42,163 nt of DNA from Candidatus Obscuribacterales bacterium (GTDB taxonomy: Bacteria > Cyanobacteriota > Vampirovibrionia > Obscuribacterales > Obscuribacteraceae): contig JAKFUT010000073.1 in assembly GCA_021732565.1 (NCBI GenBank), positions 1 to 42,163 on the forward strand, given 5' to 3'. How positions within the stretch are numbered: position 1 is the first letter of the stretch; every line of letters begins with the position of its first letter. The notes beneath the pieces are model-generated. The model saw nothing but the letters and a program-made list of their open reading frames with translations. It had not been told where the DNA came from and searched no databases. A program made the translations under genes and the position numbers. Positions 42,070 to 42,163 of this stretch are shown piece after piece.

Positions 42070-42163
42070 TTAATAGATGCCTACTTCGGCTGCTGTTCCC
42101 GCTTTGCTTGATCTCCCCGTTTCGGTCTTGCCTGTCTCAGCCACTTTTCTAGCACTCTCGATG
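42070..42163 (-). CDS. C-terminal end of a minus-strand gene (cut by window)
   Basis: An open frame enters from the right edge and stops at a TAA (42070-42072). It encodes about 30 hydrophilic residues (ARKVAETGKTETGRSSKAGT... to VGIY). The low-complexity Lys/Ser/Thr/Gly composition looks like a disordered protein tail. The stop is about 130 nt upstream of the WG-repeat gene on the same strand. Too little is visible to name it, and it could be chance. Confidence 0.3.
   Translation of the reverse strand, partial: IESARKVAETGKTETGRSSKAGTAAEVGIY

Noticed and set aside
1..42163. CRISPR array or complete insertion sequence
   Set aside because: No regularly spaced 25-40 bp repeats and no intact transposase were seen. 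The only short arrays are the heptamer and the coding 21-mers.

Overview
The window looks like chromosomal DNA from a Gram-negative-type bacterium on the non-photosynthetic cyanobacterial branch (Melainabacteria/Vampirovibrionia, Obscuribacterales-like). This placement is an inference, made without any database search. It rests on lipoproteins and an EmrAB-type pump, many TPR, WG-repeat, EF-hand and Ser/Thr-kinase proteins, a heptanucleotide tandem repeat of the kind described in cyanobacteria, and an origin-like region beside dnaN with dnaA far away, as in cyanobacteria.

Layout. Positions 1-2530 hold the replication/ribosome core: yidD (cut by the window edge), rnpA and rpmH on the minus strand, and dnaA divergent on the plus strand. 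Its usual partner dnaN lies 34 kb away at 36595-37794, preceded by a gene-free stretch with three DnaA-box-like sites and followed by tRNA-Asp, a patatin-like lipase and ftsY. Between dnaA and dnaN sits accessory material. It comprises a TPR gene with a tiny leader ORF and a decayed tyrosine recombinase (2.7-4.9 kb), and a GC-richer small operon of lipoprotein, TPR, tandem SAM-like and duplicated Cys-rich proteins (5.3-7.7 kb). Next are a lipoprotein whose locus is duplicated at 21.4-23.1 kb, and a minus-strand trio of oxygenase, DegT aminotransferase and nucleotide-kinase-like protein (9.1-11.9 kb). After these come a Ser/Thr kinase, a HAD phosphatase, and a tight six-gene plus-strand operon at 15.4-20.5 kb.

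That operon is the most interesting object. It encodes a GTP-cyclohydrolase-II-like protein, a phosphoribosylanthranilate-isomerase-like protein, a phosphoribosyltransferase-like protein, a KynB-type cyclase/formamidase-like protein, an adenine-phosphoribosyltransferase-like protein and a HAD-like protein. Most of the genes overlap. Together they read as a pathway that opens GTP and reworks the ribosylamino intermediate into an unknown nucleoside- or base-like metabolite.

Further right are an EF-hand protein, the second lipoprotein locus, a heptamer repeat, an emrAB-like pump with a divergent TetR regulator and two matching operators, and a repetitive coiled-coil protein. These are followed by a structured gene-free stretch and a GC-richer block (29.6-35.6 kb) with a C39-like peptidase, a class II lysyl-tRNA synthetase, a TPR-like protein and small membrane proteins. 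The window ends with a WG-repeat protein and the tail of a further minus-strand gene. Coding assignments rest on motifs and ribosome-binding sites read by eye. Identities described as family-like are not confirmed by alignment.
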